A stretch of DNA of 64,000 nt from Entoloma clypeatum (GCA_963565915.1 OY751493.1:3720001-3784000); one strand, 5' to 3'; counted from the stretch's first letter, positions 21,901 to 34,326 are shown. Numbers and translations: made by a program. The notes: generated by a model not told the origin, from the sequence alone.

Positions 21901-24900
21901 TGAAACCATTGGGGCGAACCTCTAGTGCGGCAATGGTCACACAGTTGTGGTTGGACGGAATCAACCTGTCCATGCTGCGATAACGGTCAACTTCTGCTAC
22001 GCTATGTTTCAAAAGCTCCGCATCCTCAGCATTGTGTTCACTTCGCACTTCCGAAGGAAGTAACTCCCCACGTTCCGGCGGCGCAACGGAAACTGTGGCT
22101 GCCGCTGCCGCTGCGATAATCGTGCAGATATAGAGGCCATCCGAATACTATAGCAGTTCCATTGGTCCTGTGGCATAACGATCAACCAAAAACTACTTAC
22201 CGGATTGGCGGTATTGTCATTATACCGTAGTTGGTCGATGAGGAACTGCCGCACGACAGAGGGCGATTTTCCATTCTCAAACCGCACACGTGAAATCGCA
22301 TTGATTAGGCTCTACGAACCATACTGAGTGCGCAGGAAGTACATGAAGACGAAGGAACTTCACCTTGCGTACAAAATATTCGGCAACGTCGGAAAACTCG
22401 TTTGGTTTGGGGACATATGTATGTGCGAAAAGGTCCTGATTCGGGTCCTCTGGTTCGTAGCAATAACGTAGGAAGAGTTTAAACAGGTGAAATAATCCCA
22501 GGAAGTCAAGCCGGCGGATAGCGCACTGCATCAGATCAATTTCTATTCAGTGGATGAGGGATGTTGTAAAGGCATGACTTACGGTGACGAGGGCCAAGGC
22601 AGCTTCACAGCGAATACGAAAATAATAATTAGACACCAGCACAGTCTTGGTCAGAGTACTTGATACGATGGCGGTTGGTTTCTCTGCCAAGGCATGGATC
22701 GCCTATGAAGAGTGATAATCAAGTCACACCAAACATACCAGAAACCTGGATACCGACCTCCAGTTGCGCGACAACATCCCGGTCCCTTTGCAGCTGCGAT
22801 ACCCACATGAAGTCCGGCTGGTCAAACTTGATGTTGGCGATCCATTCAAAGTCTGCATCCATCCGAATCCATTCGTAAGTCGCACCACTCATCGTCCCCT
22901 CATCCTCTTCGGTCCAATCTGCCACCTTCCAGTTCTCTCGTTCATGTTCCCTCTCCCATACATCCAAACCAAAGCCCATGTCAACCATCCCCATTGCCTC
23001 AGCAGCTTCTGCATCACCGTCTGCGGCCGCCTGTGCGGCTGCTTGGCGGGCGAGATACCGTTTCGTATTGCGCCGGACACGCTTATACTTGGTATTGAAG
23101 GGGACTTCGTAACGCTTGAAGGCCGAGCGGATGTCCAGAACGTGTTCATAGGGTGTACCATCAGCTTCGTGTATGCGGATCGTCATTTGACCCTAGCATA
23201 ATTTTTTGGTCAGTGGACTTTGCACACTCAAATAACACTCACCTCGAAGAGGGGAACTGGTTTCATCAACAGTTTCGATACCTCGTTGTTTTCCATCGCT
23301 TTATATGCAGGCACATCCTGACGCATTGTGATCTCCACGGCCATCTTCTTCCGATTGAAGGTCGCAGAAAAACCAAACGAGGGACATCCACTCCCATAGA
23401 TCCACTGCTCCGCGAAACTTCGCGGGTCGACCCCACTCACTTTTCTGCAGATCCTCAGAAAAGCATGGGTGGAAAGAGTATTATTCTGCATTTCGCCACT
23501 TATAGCTGATAAAAAGAGTTTCGGCAGAACACGGCTGAGGCCCAGAGAAGTTCCCGATTTTCCCAATCGTCGATCAAGGATGTGCAAGACCAAAGGCGCC
23601 TTGAGATTAATGAAAGGCAGAGTGGCGGCATCCGGGGAATCAAGAACCTGGGGTTGACATATGGGAGGCATGCCGCCGACATCCCACTCCAGTACGCGCT
23701 GCATGTCCTTCTTCAATCTGAATCGGTATTCGTTGTTCCCCAGAAGTTTGCGCAAGAATAGGCCAGTGATATACAGTGCCAGACCGTTCACAAGCCAGGT
23801 ATCGGACCAACTTTTAGGCTGGATATTGATCCCTGCCCATTGGCAGGCCAAGGCATGACTAAGGGCATGCCGAGTCTCAATCGCTTGTTCAAGAGCATCT
23901 TCTCCATGTAATAAATCAATCGTGGCGATGGACAGGGTAGCGCTATCGAATCGCTGGGTTGGCATCTGATCAACGAAAACGACTTTGTAAGATCCGAAAG
24001 GGTATGACCCAAAATCAGTGGAATAAAATGTCATGGCTTGGCGGAGAGTGGCTGTGGAGCAAGACACAAGATTTTCGTGCCCTGGAAGACAAAAAGCATA
24101 CATGAGGGGTTGAGATGCTCCAGATGCATCGTCGACGGTGGCATCCGCAGGTATGGGGTGGAGATGGAACGGCCCGGCTGCAAAGGCCATGTGCTGAACA
24201 GAGGTGAGAACACTTTGAGAGAACAAGAAGATAGTTTTGTTGGAATTGTAAGGATGTGCGACCTAATATGTGTAAGGTATGTGCCAAGGAAACGACTTGC
24301 GCACATACCTGCTCAACAAGCTCTCCACTACAAATGACGAGCGTTGGTATCGCGTCATTTTGCTCCTCGTCATCTTGCATAACGTCACGCTCTTCAAGAT
24401 ACCGAGGAACAACGAATTCCAACTCCCAAGTACACTTTTCCCAGGGGTTATCTATGCAGGGTACCCAACACCGTGCTGCATCAGACGAAGAAGGGTTCGT
24501 GTACGCGTGAGGGACCCGCTTGGGCGGAAATGAGTGGACACGGGTATGTATGAGGTAACTTAACTCACATGAGGATATGAGTCAGTCGGGAGGACGAATT
24601 CAAACCCATCAACAGGATTTCGCAGGCTATATGCAATGTTGATCGTGAGGGGGGAAAATTCTGGTAGGGAGTGCGTTTGAGATAGTCCAGGCCCCTGCGG
24701 TTCCGGCGTAGCAGCTAAAGTTACGGGTAGTTTGACTTATAAGCATGGTGGTTTGAGAGTGACTCACTTTCACTGAACACAGTTCCCGTCGCCAAATGGC
24801 TGGCCTGCTTCAGTGGCACCTCCCTCGGGATGGATATGGCAAGCTCGCCGTCGTCTGAATCTTGTAATGCAGAGTATAGCTTCCGCTTCAGTTCCGGATG

Positions 24901-25337
24901 CCTGTGACAGTCTTGCGCTTCGTTGGGTGGGCCCATTGTGATATTCGCGAGGGGGTCGTTGTAGGCGAATTCCGCCGGGTGACCGGAGACGGTAACATTG
25001 TGGATAGCTGTGGTGACAGTCATTAACACCAGACAACTTGCAGCGAGCAGAAATCGTACTGCATTGTCGTGAATGGAGATAGATGGTCCGAAGGTCCTTA
25101 TTGGTCGGCACGATTGTGATCTCGGTGTAGCCCTAATTGGAAAGTTAGAGACTATCGAAATGCGACAGCCAGGTAGCGCACCCAAAGAACACCCGAAAAA
25201 TCGATCTCCAGGACGACCTTCTGGTGACTAGTAGAGAGACAGGTATGTCAATACACGAGCGACAGAACGAGGAATGCGACTTATATAGAGAATCCACGAC
25301 GGGTGTTCTCTCGTGGGAGGTTGATTCTGGTGTCCAT
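18936..25337 (-). CDS. TAF2: TFIID subunit TAF2 with three C-terminal bromodomains
   Basis: TAF2 is the TFIID subunit that contacts initiator DNA. The N-terminal part is an M1-aminopeptidase-like fold (IVPTNKDLRTIYLHSRQC, HNVTVSGHPAEFAYNDP, FGSYPFGSYKVVFVDQMP). Its zinc site is degenerate (SHALACQW, WLVNGLAL), so it should not be a peptidase. HEAT-like repeats follow and end in VRWCILKLADILIRPVEE. The same frame then runs through a Pro-rich linker into three bromodomains: FDVVKDPMDLSTMGAKL with NAKLYN (about 20840-20490); IKHPMDFGTMLTKLG with NCRQFN (19790-19330); and YFDVIPRKNARDLRTIKQKL with NAITFN (19290-18990). Each keeps the acetyl-lysine-binding asparagine. A basic, possibly nuclear-localising tail ends at 18936. 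Length is about 1,800 residues. The likely start (25337) needs an unusual AT-AG first intron; see findings. Confidence 0.88.
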
Positions 25338-25441
25338 TGCAATGTTGGGACAGAGAGCGTCGGTAAGGCCGTCTTAGTCGTCGTGAGCGACAGTCGACGT
25401 CAACCAAGACAGGATTATGTAATTACGCTCTTTTTTCGGTC
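25338..25441. promoter_or_regulatory. short divergent promoter TAF2/LTV1
   Basis: About 104 bp separate the favoured TAF2 start (25337, minus) from the LTV1 start (25442, plus), so the two genes must share promoter sequence. Apart from the start codons I see no defined element. Confidence 0.45.
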
Positions 25442-27279
25442 ATGCCCCCAAAATCCATCTTCCGCCAGCCTGGCGCGAAACACTTCCAGCTCGTCCATCG
25501 GTCGCAGCGGGATCCACTCATCCACGATCCAGAGGCAAGCAAACATGTCCTCAAGCCCATTGTCCGCGAGAATGCCACAAAAGTGGATCATCACCCTTAT
25601 CTCTATCAACAAATATTGATCTCACGATTTCATTCCTAGGGAACATCTCGCGCAGATCTTGAATCAATACTGCCTTCCTCTGACCTAGACCAGGACACCT
25701 CCCGCAACGTTGGCGAAGCTGCCATCTATGGTATATATTTTGATGACACAGAATATGACTATATGCAACATCTCCGTGCGGTTGGTGCCCTGAAAGACGG
25801 CGTCGAAAGCGTTCTCGTCGAGGCTCCCCCCTCCTCCAAATTAATTGCTGAAAAGTCCAAGGGTATCGAAACGCGTGACCTCCCTCAGGAAGCCTTACCC
25901 TCAGCGTTCGAACTCCCCAGGACATACGAATCACAACAGGCCATCCCCGAGAGTATAGCAGGATTCCAGCCTGATATGGATCCCCATCTCCGGCAAGCCC
26001 TGGAGGCCTTGGAGGACGATGCATTCGTAGATGATGGCCTCGAAGATGACTTTTTCGGCAACCTCGTTGCCGGCGGAGAAAGGGGCAGCGATGAAGACGT
26101 GCAGTTTGAATTTGCTGAGAAAGGTATCGAGGAATTACAGATTGAAGCAGATTACAATGATGACGAAGTGGGTTGGGAGGAGCGTTTCCAGCAGTTCCGA
26201 CTGGCACAGAAGAACGCCACTTCCCGCAGCGATGATGGCTCTGAGGGAGGAGATACTGTTAGTACGTTACCCGCAATATCCGTTATTGGGGGTAAGAAGC
26301 GACGGAAGGGCACCAGTGATGCCTCGGGTTATTCAATGAGCAGTTCTTCCATGTATCGAAACGAAGCTCTTCAAACTCTGGATGAACGTTTTGACCAGGT
26401 GATGCTTGGTCCTAAAATATGTATATCCAATGGCTGACTATCTACGACAGATGGTACTGAAAGAGTACAATGAGGACGAAGATGAAAATGCGTCTTTATC
26501 TTCTGATGAAGGCAGCGAATCGGACGAAGCCCCAGAATTGATCACATCCCGGGAAGACTTTGAGTCCATGATGGACGAATTTTTGAATGATTACGAGATT
26601 CTTGGACGGAAAATGAAGCCCAAACTTGCTGGAGATACTGGTGCTGAGAAACTTGACACGATACGGCGTGCGCTTGGACAGGACGAACGCGTGCGGGTTC
26701 CGGCCATTGACGAGGACGACAATGACGATATCCTGATGCCACTTGATGTCGACGAGAAAAACGACCGATGGGATTGTGAAACTATTCTCTGTATGTCTCC
26801 TAGTCCCGTCGTGCCGTGCATTGATTAAAAGCCGTTAGCAACTTATTCAAACTTGGAAAACCACCCCCGCATAATACGTGCTCATGAGCGCAAGCCCATA
26901 ACAAAGATATCACTCGATCCGAAAACAGGTTTTCCGACCATCGCGAACCCTCCCCAGAAGTCACAGAGAAAGGTAGAAGACGAGAGTGATACAGGTTCTG
27001 ACACAGATACCCGTTCGTTATAAAGGCTCCTTTCTAGCGTACATCCGATCTGACAAGTTGTGGTTGTTTCCAGCACGTCGACGGACGATTACTCGACCTC
27101 GAGATGAGTCAAACGAAGCGAAAAGGGCGAGAAAAGCCGCAGTGAAGTTGGAACGACAAGCGCGTAGAATTGACAAAAAAGCGATGAAAGAACAGTTTGA
27201 GGCGGAAATGAAGATACAACTACGGACAATCAGCAACAAGGAAAAGAGGGTGAAAATACATAGATTAGATGTTGATTAG
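25442..27279 (+). CDS. LTV1: 40S ribosome biogenesis factor LTV1
   Basis: LTV1 is a cytoplasmic/nuclear assembly and export factor of the small ribosomal subunit. It binds the beak region with uS3 and is released after CK1 (Hrr25) phosphorylation. The N-terminus is diagnostic: MPPKSIFRQPGAKHFQLVHR then SQRDPLIHDPEASKHVL. After an intron near 25585-25640, acidic segments follow, including DDTEYDYMQHLRAVG, MDPHLRQALEALEDDAFVDD and DDEVGWEERFQQFR. Further on come DEFLNDYEILGRKMKPKL and a basic, coiled C-terminal part (KRARKAAVKLERQARRIDKK), ending at 27277-27279. The length, composition and order fit the family. A CK1 homologue of the Hrr25 type is encoded at 40.7-42.0 kb in this window. That link is known from yeast, not shown here. 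Confidence 0.9.
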
Positions 27280-27373
27280 ATAAGATCGACAAGATGCTTG
27301 GCATTAGTAAGGGCTTACTTGGCAAGGCGCGGGTAACAGGTCATCGTTTCAATCGCCACGAAGCATCCCCAGA

Positions 27374-30300
27374 ATGTCTTTCACTCCCACATCCCTCATA
27401 ATCTTAACCATCTTCGTCGTTCTCCTCCCACTCCAGACCTACGCTTTCGGCGCAGGAGACATCCCGGACTTTGCATATCTAAATGGTCAAGCAACCATGG
27501 CGCAACTGCTTCTGATCACTGACAAATCCACATCGTGTAGATAAAGCCTTCAGACATGGTGATATCGAAAACATCCTTGAAACTCTCGTAAAATCTGCCG
27601 GACGTGCTGCTGCCGGTGGCGGGCTCCTCAGTTTTGCCAAATCAGTGATAGACGGCGCATCTGGTGGCCCCAAGTTCAGCAAGGGCGATATCAAGAAGGT
27701 CTATTTTGTGAGTTCTTTCGGAGTATATGCATTGGGCAGCCCTTCTTGATAAATGCTAGGGAAACTGGCTCAGAGATTACTCTCAGGTGCCTGCATCAAC
27801 CCTTCGGCATCCGTCTGATATCTGACATGGATTTACGATTCCCAGGCTATGGATACCGCGGGGCTTAGCAAACTGAGCGCCGATACTCTTGTCCTCGTTG
27901 TATCCATCCTTGGATTTATGGTACTATCTCATCCGTGTTGCTTCTCTGTAGGTTAATCTTTCTCTTCATCAACAGACCTTTGGATTCGCCACAGAAGAAT
28001 TTCAAGTCACAGCGGATCGTTTGGGCGTGTATCTCCCTGTGGTAAGTTTCCACCTCGGAATTGGCATGTGACGGATTGATCTCTATTTGTTTCTCCTTCG
28101 CAGGAGCACATTGACAACCCCAAGTTTGTAGCCGAATCCATTGCATACCGGCGGTGCCCTGAAAATAATTTACAGAGGCTATGCTGCGAAAGAAGGAGAC
28201 GCCCGACAGTTCCATCCCAAGCTTCGACCACCCGTTGACGAACGCGAACTCGAAATCGATGGACGGACGGGCATGAAGGTAGATCTTTGACAAGCCTCTC
28301 CTTAGGCCCACATTATTGACCAACTCTCAGAATTACATGGCGACAGAAGGCCGAGGATGGGATACATCGACGGCCTTCATCCGGCGCACCTTTGGAGCCT
28401 GCATCGAAGTCGGTCGCAAATCCGGCGGCCGAAATGGCCCCGAGCTCTATGAAGCATATCGTCTCCTTGGCACTGGTCTGCATACTCTGGAGGACCTGTT
28501 GGCGCACAGCAACTGGTGTGAGATTGCGCTTAGGAAACTGGGTCACGAAGCAGTATTCTGTCATGTTGGAGATAATGGTGAGGTGTCTTCTATTCATTAA
28601 ACATGGAGGTTTTCCATCCTTTTCCAGTCATCATCAACACACCCAGTGGTCCAGCACCCCCTCTTGTGACGGGAACATTTGGAGGTAAATCATAGATATC
28701 CTGAATATTACGGGTCGCCGTTGCTGATCGTATTGTAGGCGCGGATTTCATCCATTCTCTCATGGGAGAAGCAACAGAGTATGTTTGCAGCCGGATTACT
28801 CTTTACACAAATCCTCAAAGACCCTGTTCAATAGTCATCTGAGTCAAGCAAGTGTGACCGATCTGTCGCAAAAACTGGATCAGGTGCGCTTGATTCATGT
28901 CAGGAAATCTCGACTGACCAAATTCATCAAGGCTTCTCAAGGTGACAATACTTTTGATAAACTCAAGGCAATCTTCAGCAAGCTCCCCATCGGTGGGAAG
29001 GACGATGCCATGAACAACGGAGAGGAAATACATGCCCAATCCAAGGCCTATCACTTTGACCCTAACAACGTTGCCCCACCTGAAGTTCAACGTCAGTTGC
29101 TGGCCTTGCTCAAGTGGCGCGACGGCGTTTACAGAGACGTGGTGGCAAAAATCGAGATGGTGCCTGGTTTGAGTAATCTTCTCGACGAATTGACCAATGC
29201 CCTCAATGCCTGTATGCAATTTCAAATTCTGTCAACGCTCGTCACGATCTGATTTCGGTGCATCTATCAGATGTTTATACTATTCTGTCGCCTTACATCA
29301 CAGTGGGTTTCTAGTATCATGATTCACTTGTATTCGGACCGATCATATCTCAGCCCATCCTGCAACAAGCGACTGGAGTTCTAGGTGAAGGAAGCAAAAG
29401 TGTGATTGAATCTGGAGACCAATTTGAGGTGATTGATTTACCCTAGATCCAGCCATCGTCGTTCTTGATCTGTGACAGGTTTTCGATAACCCCAATGCAT
29501 CTGATCCGACGCACAGCCTTCTTTCAAAGGTTCGTCGAGATGCCCATATTCCGTGCTCGGTTCGAAATCCCGACTAAATATTCAGGATCATTTCGACCTT
29601 ATCCTGAACGAACCTGCTGGAAAAATTGCCCAGATCGTCGTCCAACACGCCGTCAACAACATTGTTCGGGTTCGCCGAATACACTACCCCATCCACATGC
29701 ATTTTTGCTGACCTCCTTTGACTCAGGCCTGGAGCGATGATAACGACCCGAATAGAGTCATTGATGTGGTCCGTGGAAAGTTTGCCCATTATACATATAA
29801 CCTGCTGAGAGGGGCACCAGATCCTCGAGGCATTCCACCACCCGTACTATGCGAGTGGCCGGTCTAACATCCAGAATCAAATGTTTGAGCACATGGACCG
29901 CTGGATTAACGGCATGGGACCTCAGAGCGTGCAAACAATTATTCGGCGATTAACGAAGGTCGGTTTAACAAGCCACAGGTATTGGGGGATGCTGATATAT
30001 GGTGTAATAGGACAGCGTCCGGAATGCCGAAAACAAGCGGGAAGAATCCTCATTCGGGTCGCATAGTGAAGGTGGATATGAAAGACATACCCACGGTGGA
30101 TCGACACAAAATGTGAGCAGTGGATATCAGAGCCAACAAGGCCATGGCGGAAGTGGATATCAAAGTCAACAAGAATATAGTGGCCAGTACCAGAGTCAGC
30201 AAAGCCACGGAGGAAGTGGTTATCAAAGCCAGCAAGGATATCAGAGCCAAAAAGAGTACGGTGGATATCAGGCTCAGCAAGGCTCTGCCGGTAAAAAGTT

Positions 30301-31045
30301 GAAGCTGTGTTGATTCCGCCAATTGACCATGCCATCAGGTTCTGGTCACCAATCTTCATACGGGCGAGACGATAACCCATATTCAGGAAGGCAGGAGTCT
30401 CGCCCTGCGGCCGCGTATGGTCGCCACACTGAAGACGAATCTAGGCGTTTCGATAGCGTTGGTCGCAACACAGATGAAGGTTATGGTGGGAGTCGTTTCA
30501 ATACCGGTTACGGGCGTGAAACGCAAAACCGTCATGAAGAGTACGGCCGCAGCAAAGGAAGGCACACTCAGCGTGACGACGAAGAGGGCCAACGATACAC
30601 CGGACGAGATGACCGCTACGGAGATTCGTATGGAATCCCCCAAGGCCGATCCTCATATAGGGAATCGGACCACGAAGACCGCCAAACGGGACGCCATGAA
30701 TATAGCAGCAGCCGTCAGGGTGATGCAGATAAATATGGCTCTCAGCGCGAGGAGCGATCTCATCGGAACGAGACTGGCGGTTATGCACCAAGCTATAACC
30801 GATCTTCATATCAGGATGAACACGGTAGTGGTACTAGGAGGAATGAGGGGTCGTACGAGGCTTCTGGATACTCTTCGTCTGACCGCTTTGCCAGTAGAGG
30901 TCAACAGAGCCATTCGAGGTATGGAGGAGACGAGGAGACGTACGGCGCTGAGAGATTGAATCTTGGGGATGACGACAATACAGAAAAGCGGCACCATGGA
31001 CGGCACCAACAACTCCAACGTCGCTCGAACGATGATGAATATTGA
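27374..31045 (+). CDS. het-c: HET-C family secreted/cell-surface protein
   Basis: A member of the fungal HET-C family, named after a Neurospora vegetative-incompatibility gene. The start (MSFTPTSLIILTIFVVLLPL) is a clear signal peptide. The conserved core follows over several exons: DKAFRHGDIENILETLVKSA, FAKSVIDGASGG, KFSKGDIKKVYFGNWLRDYS, LGFMTFGFATEEFQVTADRL, GYAAKEGDARQFHPKLRPP, GRGWDTSTAFIRRTFGACIE, YRLLGTGLHTLEDLLAHSNW and LGHEAVFCHVG. The core ends near 29870. The C-terminus is low-complexity: GYQSQQ-like repeats (30117-30290) and then a Tyr/Arg/Asp-rich, Gly-rich tail ending at 31045. A glycine-rich tail is also known in Neurospora HET-C. Whether this copy acts in self/non-self recognition cannot be told; basidiomycete homologues are common and mostly untested. 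It lies 94 bp downstream of LTV1 on the same strand. Confidence 0.88.
30117..30290 (+). repeat. in-gene GYQSQQ repeat of the HET-C tail
   Basis: Imperfect repeats of roughly 18-42 nt encode GYQSQQGHGGS, GYQSQQEYS, QYQSQQSHGGS, GYQSQQ, GYQSQK and GYQAQQ. All lie in the het-c reading frame. The pattern should allow copy-number change by slippage or unequal exchange. Confidence 0.75.
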
Positions 31046-31119
31046 AGCTTGAAGACGTGACAGTAGACAATATGTTGTATGTACAAATAAAAGAATGTTG
31101 GCTTATGCTTTCGACCATC

Positions 31120-31776
31120 ATGGCATCGCCCCTCGACAACGAGGCCATTCAGAAAGAGGGCGGAATCCTTGACATCGACCCGATCTGGACGACGAGCCGC
31201 ACGGCACGTCAGATCTACGCGCTGGGGGAAGTCGAAAAGGTAAACGAATCACTCTTGCCCCGCCAGACTTTCCTCATCCATATCTCAAAAGGATATCACT
31301 CGTCTGCTCTCTTTGGCGGCCTCGTCCATATCATTGCTTACTCTTCCTCAAACGGATGCACCAGATGAGAATCTACCCCAAGGAGAAGAGCGATCCGAGC
31401 AATTCGTCCTCGAAGTCAGCGAGTACTTTGAACGTCTTGACGTGGGTCGCTGCTCACCCCAGGAGACTGTATAATCGCACTGGAGCTCATATCTACCCAG
31501 TCCATCCAGAGTGCGATGCGATCATCGCTTGCGCACATTCGGCATGCACGGATAGCACCCTCAGCCATCAACGCGCCTCCACCTGGTTTCGTTCCTCCTT
31601 CGCTTGGCGTGGGGCTCCCCCATGACGAAGACAAACAAGGACGGTCCAACCTCGGATTTCAAGAAGCCAGGGTTGAACGCAATGCGTGGAAGGGTATACT
31701 AGCTGCTCTGACAAGACTCAAAACCGCTCGGGATGCCGCGAACGACGCCTCTGGCTCTGAACAGATGCAGGAATGA
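31120..31776 (+). CDS. MED11: Mediator complex subunit 11
   Basis: Three exons (31120-31239, 31292-31441, 31501-31776) give a protein of 181 residues. MED11 is a small helical subunit of the Mediator head module that pairs with MED22 and helps RNA polymerase II pre-initiation complex assembly. Typical sequence includes RTARQIYALGEVEKDITRLL, SLAASSISLLTLPQTDAP, and EQFVLEVSEYFERLDSIQSA joined over the second intron. The C-terminal helix is RNAWKGILAALTRLKTARDA. An upstream in-frame ATG at 31105 would add five residues. The 31120 ATG is preferred because it gives the usual short start (MASPLDNEAIQ). It lies just 74 bp after het-c on the same strand. Confidence 0.85.
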
Positions 31777-32206
31777 ATTGTTCATTTAGTGGAACTGATA
31801 CTCAGTGATCAAGTTCTGGGTGCTGTCCTGGCCTGATTTACTACTGCCAAGTGGACAATAGATGTATAATTTAGAAGGAGCGGGAGTGCTACATTTTTGA
31901 TTTCATATATATAAATCAAAGAAAAGGTCCTCTGTGGTTTGCGCTATTGAGACAGGAGGTGTGAGCGTATTGAGTTGTTGGGAACAAGACATGCAATTAT
32001 GAGTATTGTTGTTCGGAGGAGTGTTTTTTGTTTTATATTCGTTCGGAAGCAGACACCGCAGATCGCAAGGATCTTAGATCATATATCGTACGGCATCACA
32101 GGGAGGCAAGGTCATGCACAGATAAATTCTATGAGGAGGGTCAGTAGATGTGATATGACACAGTGAACGAGGACTGACAAGATCAGTTTTGAGGGTTGTT
32201 TGGCAT
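31777..32206. other. convergent 3' region
   Basis: 430 bp between the stops of MED11 (plus) and the homeodomain gene (minus). It is AT-rich with no coding signal and should hold the two 3' untranslated regions. Confidence 0.4.
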
Positions 32207-33856
32207 TTAATGCACAATGTGATGGTGGAAGCTGAGCAATAATAAAGCGTCCTCGATTTTGACGCCTGAATATTGTGTGGCTGAGACTTTCTCCCACTCT
32301 GCATAAGAGGCAGGGTCAATGGAAAGCGACAATTGGCTGACTGAGATACGAGACGAGGACGATGAGGTTGAAGTCGAAGTGACGGGAGCCGTATGCAGAG
32401 ACTCGGGAGGAGGAGTCACGGCTTCTTGATATTCATCCTCGCTGCCAACATCAGAAGGGATTCCGTTCATATAATCATCATCAACATCAAGATCCATCGA
32501 AGACGACGAGGCGGAGGACCGCAAAGACGGAGTTCCAGAACGAGAAGCGTAGGTTGAATCGAGGCGATGATTGAATCCGTCATATTCATCATCATCTGCA
32601 CTTCCTGTGCGCTTTCTCCGTCTTCTAGCGGTTTGTCGCAAGTTGCGGAACCAGTTAGTCACTTTGCCAACATCCCTGAGACGGGACCGAAGTTAGAACA
32701 TGATGTAACAACCGAATAATGATCTGACTCACATGCCAATCTCCAGGGCGAGCGCAGAGCGCTCCTCGATAGATGGTGTGGAAGTCTTTATATAAAGATC
32801 CTTAAGTGCATCCAGCTGATATGGTTCTGGTCGAGAGCGGCGTGGCCTGGAGAAGGAGGTCGCTGCGTTGCTATACGGATTTGCATTGTGATAAGAGGAT
32901 GTCCTCCTGGACAAGCGTCCATCCAGGGATGGAGATACACTGGGAGACCTGTGTAGTCGGGGGACGAATACTGAAGGGTACCCTGGATGCGAAACTGGAC
33001 CTAGTGATGGATGACTTGCAGGGGGAGGAAACGCGGATGTAGTCCAAGGTGCTCGATCATTGTCAATTGACACAGGCGTCGAGACAACGACGCTGTCCAG
33101 TTCATCGTCATCTTTTCTCTTTCTCGCAGTGTTGCGTTGATTTTGAAACCAATTCGTGATACTTTGATACCGCCTGGCGACAATGAGATGATCATGAGAT
33201 GACAAATGGAGATAAGATTGACAGGCAATAATAAAAAATGCTTACATTCCGGTCCGCTCAGCTAAAAATTGCCGTTGATCAGTTGTTGGGTGGGGATTAG
33301 CGCTGTAAAGATTTCGGAGTTCCTCTGTCTGCTCAGCAGTGGGTCGCACACGTAATCGTCCAGGCATGGAATCTGTATCCCTAAGAAATTCTGGATTACC
33401 AGTGAAGAATGTAGAGAGTGGTAGGTCCGAGGGTGCGATAGATGTACAGCGTGACGACGGCTTGATGTTGAGCGGAGAATAATCGTCGTCGTAAAAATCG
33501 TCAAACTCAGAAAGATGGCGGTGTGACGTTGAGGCCGTAGTCGAAGAGTTTATAGGGGGATGCTCGTATGAAACCCCTCGAGTCCTTCTTTTTGACGATG
33601 CCCTTTTATTCTGAAACCAAGCATTGACCGTCTTTGTTTCCCTGATAACAAAGGGATCAAAAAGGATCCTGGAAAAGCGGAAAGACAAGTCGACTTACAT
33701 CCCAAGACGTTCTGCGAGAGAAGAGCGAAGATCCAAGGGAGGGTGCTCGTTTTGTTCATAGAGCTCGTTGAGAGCAGCGAGCTGGGCAGGTGAATGTCGA
33801 TGCCTTGGCTTTTTCTGCTTGTCCTTTGAAGCATCGACAGAAGGAGGATTGCTCAT
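32207..33856 (-). CDS. triple-homeodomain transcription factor
   Basis: Four exons (33856-33699, 33641-33246, 33173-32733, 32675-32207) encode 487 residues with three homeodomains in tandem. HD1 starts near residue 16 (KKPRHRHSPAQLAALNELYE) and has recognition helix VNAWFQNKRASSKRR. HD2 (RLRVRPTAEQTEELRNLYSA) has ITNWFQNQRNTARKRK. HD3 (RSRPEPYQLDALKDLYIK) has VTNWFRNLRQTARRRRKR. Linkers are Ser/Pro/Asp-rich, and the C-terminus after HD3 is Ser-rich and acidic. None has the three-residue TALE insertion. Each homeodomain is cut by a phase-2 intron inside the same Met codon (GM) just before helix 3, so the repeats arose by duplicating an intron-bearing unit. It presumably binds DNA in the nucleus; targets are unknown. 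It is not a mating-type gene by context. Confidence 0.9.
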
Positions 33857-34326
33857 TGCGAGGGACGATGGTGAGAAAGGAACGAATGGATGGGAAGCAA
33901 GAGATGTCCTGGATATTATTACAAACTTTCAATCTAAGACCATACCACCTTACCCTGCTACTTTCCCACGTCTTTTTATGCAAAAAAAATCTCTTGTTCA
34001 TAACGTTTCATCAGCCATCTACTGTCCTTATTGCCGGCGACGCTCTGCATGTGGGCATCGTCGTTGTTGTCGACAAAGGTGGCACAGCTCATGATAATAT
34101 CTAATCAAGGGTCGTACATATATGGCAACTGTACGTACCATTGAATGGCAATATAACGTAACAACTTTTTATAACGATGAAAACAACAGATTATCAGCAA
34201 GTTCCTTTGTTTCATATGTTTTCCAATGTGACTCGGCATTGCCTCATCCGCAAGTCAATACTTCCATTATGTAAATAACATAAAAGATACTACTAATGTA
34301 CATAGGTAAATTTCCATCCAGAGACC
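33857..34326. promoter_or_regulatory. upstream region of the homeodomain gene
   Basis: 470 bp between the homeodomain start and the end of the pantothenate kinase gene. A minus-strand GCATAAAAAG at about 33975-33985 is a TATA-like candidate some 120 bp upstream of the ATG. No ORF is convincing. Confidence 0.35.

Noticed and set aside
29550..29585. tRNA-like GGTTCGAAAT box
   Set aside because: The T-arm stem does not pair and no anticodon or acceptor stem is present. It lies inside het-c.
32207..33856. Homeodomain gene as part of the A mating-type locus
   Set aside because: Mating-type HD1/HD2 genes are a divergent pair of single-homeodomain proteins, usually near the MIP gene. Here one gene carries three domains and the neighbours are MED11 and pantothenate kinase.
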